This document shows positions 8,612 through 16,493 of a stretch of DNA of 64,000 bases, piece by piece. The number at the start of each line of letters is the position of its first letter. The first letter of the stretch is position 1. The position numbers were made by a program, and so were the translations under genes. The notes beneath the pieces are model-generated. The model was not told where the DNA came from. It saw only the letters and a program-made list of their open reading frames with translations, and searched no databases. Source of the stretch: JAPOUP01 sp965203255 (GTDB taxonomy: Bacteria > Pseudomonadota > Alphaproteobacteria > Rhodobacterales > Rhodobacteraceae); contig OZ241882.1 in NCBI GenBank assembly GCA_965203255.1, positions 2,728,001 to 2,792,000 of the forward strand, in the 5' to 3' direction.

Positions 8612-9879
8612 CGTACCGACCCGTTTCGCAGGTTAGGGTTGGACTTGACTTCGGAAGCGCCAGCTTTCCCGTGGGACGACTCGCAATCAGGGATGGAAGA
8701 CCGTATTTTGAGTATGACGGCTCGTTCCTGAGGCGTGCGCTGGACATTTCACCCCTTCGACTGCCTTTAAGACCCGGACTGCACTCCTTCGATATCGCGA
8801 CGTTTGAGGGACTGCCAGGATGCTTCAACGACAGCCTGCCGGACGGTTGGGGGCGATTGCTGTTTGAACGTGCCATGCGCATCCGGGGCGTTCCGCCTCA
8901 GGGTCTGAATCCGCTGGACCGTTTGGCTCATGTCGGAAAGCATGGCATGGGAGCACTGACCTACGAGCCTGACATCGCGGATGGCCGGACCGGTAACCAA
9001 GTTGACCTAGACCGTCTGGCTATTCAATCCGGCCATGTTCTTGAAGGGCATGCGGACGATGTGATCCCGGAACTGCTGGCCCTGAATGGTTCGTCCGCAG
9101 GCGCGAGGCCAAAGATTCTTGTCGGCTATGATTCTGCACAGGAACGACTGCTCCATGGCCGGTTCGACCTGGACGACGGCTTCGAGCATTGGATGGTTAA
9201 GTTCGCCAGCACGCAGGACGGACCGGATTCCGGTGCCGTCGAGTTCGTCTACGCGGAAATGGCGAGGCGCGCCGGCCTTGAAGTCATGGAAACCAGGCTT
9301 TTCCCAGCGAGGAAGAGCGCAGGATATTTCGCGACGAAACGCTTTGACCGGAATGGTTGCCAACGCTTGCACATGCATTCGGCCAGCGGGTTGCTTCATG
9401 CGGATTTCAGGACGTCTTCGCTGGACTACGAGGACTTGGTTAGACTCAACCTTCTGCTCGTGCGGGACAGGCATGAGACCAGCAGGATGTTTCGCATGGC
9501 GACGTTCAACGTTCTCGCCCACAACCGTGATGACCATTCGCGGAACTTCTCCTGGTTGATGAACGACCGGGGCGAATGGTCGCTCTCTCCAGCGTACGAC
9601 CTCACCTTCTCGTCGGGACCGGGCGGCGAGCAGAGTACGACGGTCATGGGGGAAGGGAAGAAACCAGGAATTGAGGATTTGCGCGCTCTTGGCCGGATGG
9701 CGGAAATGGAAAGGCGGGACGTCGACCACATCATTGACCATACGCTGGCCGCGCTGGCCGACTGGCCGTCCCTTGCACGGACTCATGGTGTGACATCGGC
9801 CAATATCCGTCTAATCGCTGGGCATTTGCCTTCTGGATCTCCATCGAAGGGCACCGGCAGGCCCCGCCGACCGCCGTGA
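8608..9879 (+). CDS. hipA: HipA-family serine/threonine kinase toxin
   Basis: Toxin kinase of a type II module. HipA of E. coli phosphorylates glutamyl-tRNA synthetase and causes growth arrest; the target here is unknown. The N-terminal subdomain (about residues 1-100) shows the LPDGWGRLLFERAM segment. The kinase core has HWMVKFAS (ATP-site lysine), a DDHSRNF catalytic loop in the segment from NVLAHNRDDHS, and SPAYDLTFS for metal binding. At 423 residues it looks intact. The GTG start overlaps the hipB stop. The pair sits between ribF and the YcgN gene and is an accessory insertion into an otherwise conserved region. Confidence 0.92.
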   Translation: MTYRPVSQVRVGLDFGSASFPVGRLAIRDGRPYFEYDGSFLRRALDISPLRLPLRPGLHSFDIATFEGLPGCFNDSLPDGWGRLLFERAMRIRGVPPQGLNPLDRLAHVGKHGMGALTYEPDIADGRTGNQVDLDRLAIQSGHVLEGHADDVIPELLALNGSSAGARPKILVGYDSAQERLLHGRFDLDDGFEHWMVKFASTQDGPDSGAVEFVYAEMARRAGLEVMETRLFPARKSAGYFATKRFDRNGCQRLHMHSASGLLHADFRTSSLDYEDLVRLNLLLVRDRHETSRMFRMATFNVLAHNRDDHSRNFSWLMNDRGEWSLSPAYDLTFSSGPGGEQSTTVMGEGKKPGIEDLRALGRMAEMERRDVDHIIDHTLAALADWPSLARTHGVTSANIRLIAGHLPSGSPSKGTGRPRRPP

Positions 9880-10290
9880 AAGCGCAGGCACGGGCATCCC
9901 TCCAGAGACCCATTCAGGACCGCTTAGCGTCATCAACTGAACCCATGCCTCGTTGCATCCCATCCCGGGATGACGTATGGCCCCAGTGTCGAGCACCGAA
10001 CTTCCCGGATGCTCTGGGAGCGGCTTCGGGGCGAGGAGAGATGCAATTGGTTCGGCGGTGGAAAACGGGCATGTGCGCACTCATGAAACCGACGGACCCC
10101 CGTTCTGTACTGAAAGGTCAGGATGCCTGTTTCCGGTGGCCCCTTCCCGACCGGAGACGGCAAGCTTCTGGTCCGTGGTCCTGGTCTTTCGCAATTCAAG
10201 AGACTTCAGGGACTTCGGGCGTGGTGGAAGCAGCGCCTTCGCAGGTGGACAGCAGTTCCATCAGGAATCGCAGCATTTGCCTGTCGCCAT
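9880..10290. other. Intergenic stretch with no recognised gene
   Basis: Open frames cross this interval on both strands, but none has family-like texture or a good ribosome site. One of them is an upstream extension of the YcgN gene that lacks conserved character. It may be residue from the hipBA insertion. I see nothing I can support. Confidence 0.4.
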
Positions 10291-10764
10291 ATGGGAAGTG
10301 AATCGATCAGACGCGAAGGGCTGAGGGACCGGTTTTGGGAACGGGTCCCGCTGGCTGAACTGTCCCCTGAGGAATGGGAGGCGCTTTGTGATGGTTGCGG
10401 AAAGTGTTGCCTGAACAAGCTTGAGGACCCAGATACCAATGAGATCGCATTTACTCGTCTCGCGTGCCGCCTGCTGGACGGAGAGAGGTGTCGATGCACC
10501 CATTACGACTTCCGGAAACAGATCGTCCCCGACTGTGTCGTGCTAACCCCGTCGAACATCGGAGAGATCGCATATTGGATGCCAGGGACCTGCGCGTACC
10601 GGCTGCTTTGGGAAGGACAGGAGCTTCCCGATTGGCACCCCCTTGTCTCCGGAAGGGAGGAAAGCGTGCGCGAGGCTGGCGTTTCAGTTCTTGGCTGGAC
10701 AATGCCTGAGTTTGAGGTGCCTAAGGAAGAGTGGGAAGATTACGTGATCGAAGGGCCGATTTGA
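10291..10764 (+). CDS. YcgN / UPF0260 family cysteine-cluster protein
   Basis: Small conserved protein of unknown function that carries a metal- or iron-sulfur-type cysteine cluster. The cluster is CDGCGKCCLNKLEDP near residue 30, with further cysteines in FTRLACRLLDGERCRCTHY and the C-terminal WTMPEFEVPKEEWEDYV motif typical of the family. The ATG was chosen because it gives the usual 150-160 residue length (157 here) and everything upstream looks non-coding. Its stop codon is directly followed by the ATG of the threonine aldolase gene, so the two are co-transcribed. Confidence 0.92.
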   Translation: MGSESIRREGLRDRFWERVPLAELSPEEWEALCDGCGKCCLNKLEDPDTNEIAFTRLACRLLDGERCRCTHYDFRKQIVPDCVVLTPSNIGEIAYWMPGTCAYRLLWEGQELPDWHPLVSGREESVREAGVSVLGWTMPEFEVPKEEWEDYVIEGPI

Positions 10765-11817
10765 ATGCAGTTTGCCTCCGATAATTCTTCCGGGGCGCAT
10801 CCGGTTGTCATGGATGCGCTGGTTCGCGCCAACGAAGGTTTCGCACCCTCCTATGGAGCCGATCCAGCCATGGACGAAGTGACGGCACAGGTCCGGAACA
10901 TTTTCGAAGCGCCGGAAGCCGCCGTCTATCTGGTTGCGACTGGAACCGCCGCCAACTCGATCTCACTGGCGGCGGTCTGCCCGCCTTGGTCCGCCGTCTA
11001 CTGCCACCGACATTCCCACATAATGGAGGACGAGTGCGGTGCGCCTGAGTTTTTTTCAGGTGGTGCAAAGCTCGTGCCCGTTTACGGTGAAGGTGCAAAG
11101 ATCGATCCCGTCTGCCTGTCCGAGACGCTCAAGGCAGCTGCGCATGTGGGCGTTCACAATGTTCAGCGGGGAGCGGTTTCGATTACCAACGTTACAGAGA
11201 TGGGAGCAGTCTACAGTCCAGACGAGGTCGCCGAGCTCTGTGCCATCGCAAAGAAATGGAACCTGCCGTGCCATCTGGACGGTGCCCGTCTTGCAAATGC
11301 ACTGGTGGCGACTGGCTCAAGCCCAGCGGAGATGACATGGAGAGCCGGAATCGATGTCGTGAGTCTCGGCGGAACCAAGAACGGTTTGATCGGAGCGGAA
11401 GCTGTCGTGATTTTCGATGCTGGAAAGTCATGGGAATTCGAATTGAGGCGAAAGCGAGGTGGGCACCTCTTTTCCAAACATCGCTACCTGTCGGCTCAGA
11501 TGCAGGCGTACCTGAAAGACGGGCTCTGGTTGCGGATGGCCCGGGCTGCCAATTCGGCTGGGGCGCGTCTGGCTCAGGGCATTTCGTCCATTGAGGGTGC
11601 ATCGCTCCTGAGCCCGCCTGATGCCAACATGGTGTTTGCGGTTCTGCCTCGTGCGGCGCATCAACGAGCGATCAAGGCTGGTGCCGTCTATTATCCTTGG
11701 CCAGCTGTCTGGCCGGAGAACGGATCTGATGACCAGCCTCTATCCGCGAGGCTGGTCTGTAGCTGGTGCACCTCCGATACGGAGATCGATGCACTTCTGA
11801 CGGCATTCAAGAACTGA
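10765..11817 (+). CDS. ltaE: Low-specificity L-threonine aldolase
   Basis: PLP enzyme that splits L-threonine or allo-threonine to glycine and acetaldehyde. The 350-residue protein has fold-type I features: the N-terminal SDNSSGAHPVVMDAL segment, YLVATGTAANSI (cofactor phosphate site), HLDGARLANAL (Asp that contacts the pyridine ring) and SLGGTKNG with the Schiff-base lysine near residue 200. It starts immediately after the YcgN stop. The annotated family also contains beta-eliminating lyases, but the motif set fits the aldolase. Confidence 0.92.
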   Translation: MQFASDNSSGAHPVVMDALVRANEGFAPSYGADPAMDEVTAQVRNIFEAPEAAVYLVATGTAANSISLAAVCPPWSAVYCHRHSHIMEDECGAPEFFSGGAKLVPVYGEGAKIDPVCLSETLKAAAHVGVHNVQRGAVSITNVTEMGAVYSPDEVAELCAIAKKWNLPCHLDGARLANALVATGSSPAEMTWRAGIDVVSLGGTKNGLIGAEAVVIFDAGKSWEFELRRKRGGHLFSKHRYLSAQMQAYLKDGLWLRMARAANSAGARLAQGISSIEGASLLSPPDANMVFAVLPRAAHQRAIKAGAVYYPWPAVWPENGSDDQPLSARLVCSWCTSDTEIDALLTAFKN

Positions 11818-11870
11818 AGAACTGTCCAGATGTGGCCTCCGATTCCATCAGGGGTGTAGCCCAATCTGGC

Positions 11871-12733
11871 TAGGGCCTTTTGACAATCTGGCCAGCCGTC
11901 AGCATTCCCTCCGCAACGTGCGCCGGAAAGGCGGCACAGGTGATATGAGCGGGCGGAACAATGAACGCAGACAGAACGGTGCTGGCCGACGCCATGTGGG
12001 CGCGGACCGGGAACATCCCTGCCGGCAGGAAGACCGACCCGGGAGTGACCGCGGCGGACAGTCGGCTGTTCCTTGAGGCGGCGCCCGCGCGGTTCCGCAC
12101 GGGATCGCCGTGGCGCGACCTTCCGGAGCGCTTCGGAAAGTGGAATGGCGTCTCCAGACGGTTCCGCCGCCGGGCGCTTTTCGGGGTTTCCGGACGTGTT
12201 TCCGACACTTTGTCGGACGGGTCCGGTCCCGGACCTATGTCCGTCGACGGCGCGGCCGTGCAGGCGCACCGAAAGGCGGGGGGTGCGGAGGGGGACCGGA
12301 AGACAGGGAACCGGGCGTTCCCGGGGTGGCTTGACCGGCAGGGCCGTGGCGGTCGTGGACGCGCTGGGCCATCCCGTGCGGTTCACGGTCCTTCCCGGCC
12401 AGACGCGCGACCTCAGGGGCGGGCCGGAGCTCCCTGAAGGGCTCCGGTTCGGGACCCTGGCCGGCGACAGGGCGTCCGGCGCGGACTGGCTGCTGGAGGA
12501 TCCGGGACGGCGAGGCGCCGGGGCGGTGATACCGGCGAGGCGGAACCGGACGGAGCCGCGGGAGCACGACCGGGAGAGGTGCGGATGGCGGCACCGGACC
12601 GGGAATCCCTTCGCGGAAACCAGGGAGTTCCGGGCGATCGCGACGCGCTGTGACAGGACCGCGACGAGCTTCGCGGCGGGGATTCACCTCGTGGCGGGCG
12701 TGGCGGCGGCAGCATGATTGTCCACAGGCCCTA
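11871..12733 (+). mobile_element. IS5-family element, inactive
   Basis: Bounded by inverted repeats: the left end reads CTAGGGCCTTTTGACAATC and the complement of the right end CTAGGGCCTGTGGACAATC, 17 of 19 bases alike. CTAG is present at both outer edges. The element is about 860 bp, as expected for the IS427 group. The only gene is a frameshifted transposase, so it cannot move by itself. It marks the left border of the accessory island behind the threonine aldolase gene. Confidence 0.85.
11961..12717 (+). pseudogene. IS5-family transposase, frameshifted
   Basis: The first frame gives the DUF4096 domain with RTGSPWRDLPERFGKWNGV and the first catalytic Asp (MSVDGAAVQAH). The reading then changes frame at about 12270-12320 at least twice before continuing as SRGGLTGRAVAVVDALGHPV, LPGQTRDL, IPARRNRTEPREHD and IATRCDRTATSFAAGIHLV. 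IS427-group elements can use one programmed frameshift, but two successive shifts and the loss of a clean junction indicate decay. Confidence 0.82.
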
Positions 12734-12976
12734 GTCACGCGGCGGCGGCTTACCTGGCCCACCAGTCCAGGAAGTTGGACAGCCAGAGCGGTCCAAGTCG
12801 CGAGACTTGGGGGACCTCATGATGTTGGCCGCTCTTTGCAACCGGCGAGTGCCTGAGTGCCAAGTCCAGTTCAAAACTGATCCAGGATTCACATTCAAGT
12901 TTGACCCACCTTCCAACCTTACCTTTTCAGGTAGAATCGTTCCAACCTAGCATTCCACTCTGAGAAGAAAAGGGAA
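12734..12976. other. Junk between IS5 copy and primase remnant
   Basis: No gene. The segment 12860-12925 (around CAAAACTGATCCAGGATTC and AAGTTTGACCCACC) has the flavour of IS21-type termini, but without a partner end or transposase this cannot be confirmed. Confidence 0.3.
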
Positions 12977-13430
12977 ATGAAAACGCTTGATCGGACCGAC
13001 TGGTCTGGACTGGTGGAGACCGCGCGCTCGGTGCCGCTCGACAGCGTCGCGACGGCGTCTGGCCATCGGCGCCACGTGATGGTCAGCGCGCGCTGGAAGC
13101 GGCCGGGTTCCGTTCCGGGAATCAACGGCGAGTGCCTTTCCGACCATTTGGCCGGAACGGGCAGCGGCGATGCGACCAGCCTCGTGATGCACGCCGACGG
13201 GAGCGGCTTCCGCGATGCCGTCGCCTTCCTGTCGGTGCAGAGGTTCCGCTCCTGAAGCCCGCGCGGCCCCTCCGGTGGGCCGACGGCGGCTCGAGTTCCC
13301 GACCGGGTCGCAGGCCCTTTGGCCCGAAGTGCGCGATCACCCTGTCACGGAACGCGGCATCGGCGGGATGCCGCGGTATTTCCCGAACCAACCGGAGGCC
13401 CGCAAATGCTCGTCAACAACCACGTGCATA
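12977..13430 (+). pseudogene. Remnant of a primase-like (CHC2/toprim) gene
   Basis: The first 85 codons read like the N-terminal domain of plasmid or ICE toprim proteins: VPLDSVATASG, ARWKRPGSVPGINGE, then GDATSLVMHADGSGFRDAV, which matches the DNA-primase-like zinc-domain pattern seen before DUF3991. The frame ends at 13255, and the next segment in another frame (ALWPEVRDHPVTERGIGGMP) resembles the following DUF3991 start. The rest, including the toprim domain, is missing. I infer a truncated and frameshifted gene left behind by a plasmid or integrative element. Confidence 0.45.
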
Positions 13431-13443
13431 TGCTCGCATATGC
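13426..13443 (+). promoter_or_regulatory. Twin palindrome upstream of the three-gene cassette
   Basis: Two identical 8-base palindromes, GCATATGC and GCATATGC, lie two bases apart, so their centres are one DNA turn (10 bases) apart, about 80 bases before the cassette start. TTGACC follows at 13444 and TATACA at 13463, but their 13-base spacing is too short for a normal promoter. The arrangement is that of a dimer-dimer operator; the binding protein is unknown. Confidence 0.35.
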
Positions 13444-13522
13444 TTGACCCCTGCATCCCTTTTATACACACTCGTCAACGCCTAAGAGATTTCAGTCTCT
13501 GTCACAGGTAGGGAGCGAGCCG

Positions 13523-14197
13523 ATGGCGAAATATGAAGTCAAGAAGAGTGACCTTTCCGTCGAAGGGTTTTTTTCCGCACCTGCATTCGATCTTCTTCGC
13601 ACTAATTCCGATGTACTCAACGTCATCACGTCTTGCCTCTCACCCTTTTTGCCCATCCAAGGCACCGACATCAGAATTGACCAACAAACCAATCCCGTAG
13701 GTAACACAAATGTCATCTTCGAGTTACGTCCATTTAACGGAATTGCCCGAATTTCGATCGATAGAGCGCAAATTGCGTTGTTTAGCCCACATTCTCTAGA
13801 CCTAGACATAATTTCACGCTTGTCATCATCTTTGTTTGATGCAATCAATGAAATGCTGACACCTGCCTCTTACGGTCACTATCTCGTTCAATTTTCTTTT
13901 CACGCCGCTTTGGAAAATATCTCACCGGCAAACTACACTCGTCGATTTATCTCGGCACCATCCGAGGATTCCGATAAGTTGATTGGAAACTCTGCTACCT
14001 ATTACTTTGGCCAGCACGACTCACGACTTCATTCTTCGATCACATTGGATATGTCTGGGGAGTTCTCCGATTGCGTCTTTATACGTATAGCGATGGGGTT
14101 TGACGCAAGTAGGATTTCCGCTACAGGACTAAGGGCTGCGGCGGTTGATCATATTGAAAGTCTGCTCGCTCTGATAGATTTGGAGGCAGATTGGTGA
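13523..14197 (+). CDS. Unknown protein, first gene of the accessory cassette
   Basis: I do not recognise this 224-residue protein. It has no signal peptide or membrane segment and looks soluble, with alternating hydrophobic stretches suggesting a beta-rich N-terminal half (NVIFELRPFNGIARISI) and a helix near residues 92-110 (IISRLSSSLFDAINEML). A loose resemblance to sporadic TIGR04255-type proteins was considered but is not convincing. AGGGAG lies about ten bases before the ATG. Base use is less GC-rich than the flanking core genes, which suggests transfer. The stop overlaps the GTG of the next gene by four bases, so the three genes are translationally coupled. Confidence 0.75.
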   Translation: MAKYEVKKSDLSVEGFFSAPAFDLLRTNSDVLNVITSCLSPFLPIQGTDIRIDQQTNPVGNTNVIFELRPFNGIARISIDRAQIALFSPHSLDLDIISRLSSSLFDAINEMLTPASYGHYLVQFSFHAALENISPANYTRRFISAPSEDSDKLIGNSATYYFGQHDSRLHSSITLDMSGEFSDCVFIRIAMGFDASRISATGLRAAAVDHIESLLALIDLEADW

Positions 14198-14976
14198 ATC
14201 TAGATCCCTACATCCTGGCAAATACTAGGCCCCTCGCTTTGCCTGCCGTTCGGGCCGGATCCCACCTGCCACAAAGACTTCCCCCAATGTCTGCACGGCG
14301 ACCTGCAGAACTGTATTTCGGGGGAGTAAAGCCGGTCTTTCAGTACCGATCCGACATGTCCGGAGCCATGGCGCTATCTTTGAACACATCGATTCAGATG
14401 GCCAAAGTAGATACAACTCCGTATGGTCTAAATCTTGCACTGGATCGCCCTTGGCTCGGCATCTTGAGCAATCCCTTTCACGGCGGCCGCCACAGCTTCG
14501 TGGAGAGGTATGATCTTTTTCCAGAGGTCAACGCCCACGATTTTGCTGCCATTCCCCCAGTTCCCGTTCGATCGCCATTTGTCCACGTCGGCTCTCCAAA
14601 GCCTTCCAATTCGGACACTCAGTCATTTACGTTGATTGAGCGTGTGAAGCATCTGTTGCACCAGCAGAATATTCGCGAGGCACGCCGCTCAGCTGAGATC
14701 GGATCGGTTCTTTATCCAGAATGTCCGCAAATCGCAAACCTGCTTCGGGCGATTTCGCCGGGTCGAGTGTCGCCGAAAGAATCGGTATCAATTGTCCGGG
14801 AACGGGAGACCGCCTGGATTAGACAGCATGGCCCCAACTACCGCGGGAAATGGGTTGCGCTTGATAAAGATCGCCTGATCGCATTTGCCTCAACTCTTGA
14901 TGAACTGCTTACAAACCTAGGTGCTGGGAGCACGCGAAATAAAACACCTTTTATTCAATATCTGCTGTCGGAGTGA
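14194..14976 (+). CDS. Helical-repeat and DUF5678 domain protein, second gene of the cassette
   Basis: 260-residue protein. The N-terminal 140 residues are unrecognised. Residues about 150-190 form a TPR-like helical pair (VKHLLHQQNIREARRSAEIG, then LYPECPQIANLLRAI). The C terminus is a DUF5678 domain: ETAWIRQHGPNYRGKWVALD followed by KDRLIAFASTLDELLTNLG, matching the family pattern of a strand-rich WVAL core. DUF5678 has no assigned biochemical function. The GTG start overlaps the upstream stop; a TTG one codon earlier is possible. Its stop overlaps the next start by four bases. Confidence 0.78.
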   Translation: MNLDPYILANTRPLALPAVRAGSHLPQRLPPMSARRPAELYFGGVKPVFQYRSDMSGAMALSLNTSIQMAKVDTTPYGLNLALDRPWLGILSNPFHGGRHSFVERYDLFPEVNAHDFAAIPPVPVRSPFVHVGSPKPSNSDTQSFTLIERVKHLLHQQNIREARRSAEIGSVLYPECPQIANLLRAISPGRVSPKESVSIVRERETAWIRQHGPNYRGKWVALDKDRLIAFASTLDELLTNLGAGSTRNKTPFIQYLLSE

Positions 14977-15440
14977 ATGTTGCTATGATAAGCATTAATG
15001 GGAATTCCTTCGCATCGAGCGTTGCCAAATACTACGAAGAAGATACATCGTTTGAAAGTGCGCAAACTTCTATACACGTTCAGATAATCCTCAAGAGCGC
15101 CAAAGAGCGTGGCAGGGAAATTGCCACACTTGCACGATTGGATCCAGCCACACCTTGGGTTGTTCTGAATGCTGAGCTAAATAAAGTTCTGGGGCTTGGC
15201 GATGCTGGACCCCTCATATCCCTACAAACGGCCGCCGGACACATGGAGGGAACGCTCGAGAGATACCCAATTATGCTGGCTGCCCTAGAAGGACAGTCTC
15301 TGGAAATCGACGCTACTCTTTTCGTCTGCAGCGAATGGCAAAGAGGAAATTTTTTGGGATACACTGGACTTCTTCAAAGAATTCGATTCGCCATTGACCC
15401 AGTTTCTCAACTGTTTTACTTCGATTCTTCCGCAGGGTAA
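14973..15440 (+). CDS. Retropepsin-like protein with altered active site, third gene of the cassette
   Basis: 155 residues. The order of elements fits a clan-AA aspartic-protease-like fold: LARLDPATPWVVL (the place of the catalytic Asp-Thr-Gly loop, residues about 55-65), AAGHMEGTLERYPIML (flap region), LEIDATLFVCSEW and FLGYTGLLQRIRFAIDP followed by LFYF, the usual closing strand of such proteins. The catalytic Asp (D57) is kept but Thr-Gly has become Pro-Ala, so catalysis is doubtful. The GTG start overlaps the preceding stop; an ATG four codons in is an alternative. An internally deleted IS30 begins 14 bases downstream. Fold assignment is by pattern recognition only. Confidence 0.72.
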   Translation: MNVAMISINGNSFASSVAKYYEEDTSFESAQTSIHVQIILKSAKERGREIATLARLDPATPWVVLNAELNKVLGLGDAGPLISLQTAAGHMEGTLERYPIMLAALEGQSLEIDATLFVCSEWQRGNFLGYTGLLQRIRFAIDPVSQLFYFDSSAG

Positions 15441-15453
15441 CATGTCCAAATCG

Positions 15454-15751
15454 CCCCACTTCCATTCCGAAGCGCAACACCGGCCATTTCCGCAGCGGGG
15501 GCGCTCCCGCCAAACCATCGTCCGGTCACGGCCCAGCCGCTGGCCGATGGCCCCGTCCGAAAGCCTGCTTTCAATCAGCGCGTGCATCTGGCATCTCTCC
15601 TCATGGGCCAGATGGCGGTAGTCCCTCGGCATGACAGTCTCCCATGTGTCGATGCACGGACTGTCGCCGCTTCCTGGCCGATACGCAACATCATGCGGCC
15701 GGAAACCCGGTCACCACGGCCAATGGTATTGCGCTTCGGAGTGGCACGGGG
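15454..15751 (-). mobile_element. Internally deleted IS30-family element (MITE-like)
   Basis: About 298 bp with both IS30 ends still present: CCCCACTTCCATTCCGAAGC on the left and, complemented, CCCCGTGCCACTCCGAAGCG on the right. On the minus strand it keeps only the first 40-odd codons of the transposase (MPRDYRHLAHEERCQ, LSDGAIGQRLGRDRT) and then jumps to the 3' terminal segment. The distance from the right end to the transposase start (119 bases) is the same as in the full copy at 39.9-41.3 kb, so about 1.1 kb of the inside is missing. It could be moved in trans by the intact copy. Confidence 0.8.
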
Positions 15752-16493
15752 CGTGCGATTTTGAAGTGCGATGGGGAAGGAGTTCAGGATCACCTCATCT
15801 GACACCCAGACCAAATTCCCATGGATTCCACTGACACTGCTTGCCGGTCAACGCTTGGCGTCCGAGCATCTGGGACCGTCCATTCCGACGCCAGAATCCC
15901 GGCATTCGAAGCTGCTGATGAGCCGCCGGTCGGCGGTCGAGTCCGTTCTCCTGTTCGTGGTCCCAGCACCGGAAGGTACGGCTGCACAACGCCACCAGAA
16001 CTGCACCTTCGAACGCCGCGCTTTCTGGAACCCTCACAACGCAATAGCGCTGACGTACGAAAGGCGGTCGCGAAAGCCGGAGAACCTGGTTCCAGCGGAC
16101 AGACAAACGCTTCCAGAAGGAGGAACCGGCACACCGAAGGCCCGCTCCAACCAAACTGCACCTCTACTGGATTGACCGCAACTACCTGTTTGCTCACGAT
16201 TTTCGGGCAACCGACAGTGATTCATCCCTGTTCATGCTGTGGGAGAGAAGCCGACCCAATCCGTCGCCATTACGGTAGCACCGCTGGACCGAAATGGGTG
16301 TTAAGAGCGGCATTCCAGACACAATTCATTCTGATCGGCGGTCTCTTTCCGGAGGTGGGCTTCGAAAGGAAGCGGCAGGACCGGGATATACCATAATCCC
16401 TTCAATGCGAGGTTTCCAAGACCGTATTCGGATGCTAGAGGGGTGTCCACGTCATGCACTCGCCATCCCACGAACCTTGAGATATCCCAGTCC
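15752..16493. other. Unexplained 740-bp stretch before prs
   Basis: Open frames cross this region on both strands (for example from 15771 plus and from 16197 minus) but none resembles a known family and they overlap one another. Around 16020-16080 the minus strand has short runs that look protein-like (RDRLSYVSAIAL) but they are broken. The prs promoter must lie in the last 200 bases; no clear box is visible. Confidence 0.4.

Noticed and set aside
12860..12925. Possible IS21-type terminus
   Set aside because: The sequence style fits, but there is no second end and no istA or istB remnant.
13523..14197. TIGR04255 family for the first cassette gene
   Set aside because: Length and beta-rich look are similar, but the diagnostic motifs of that family are not visible.
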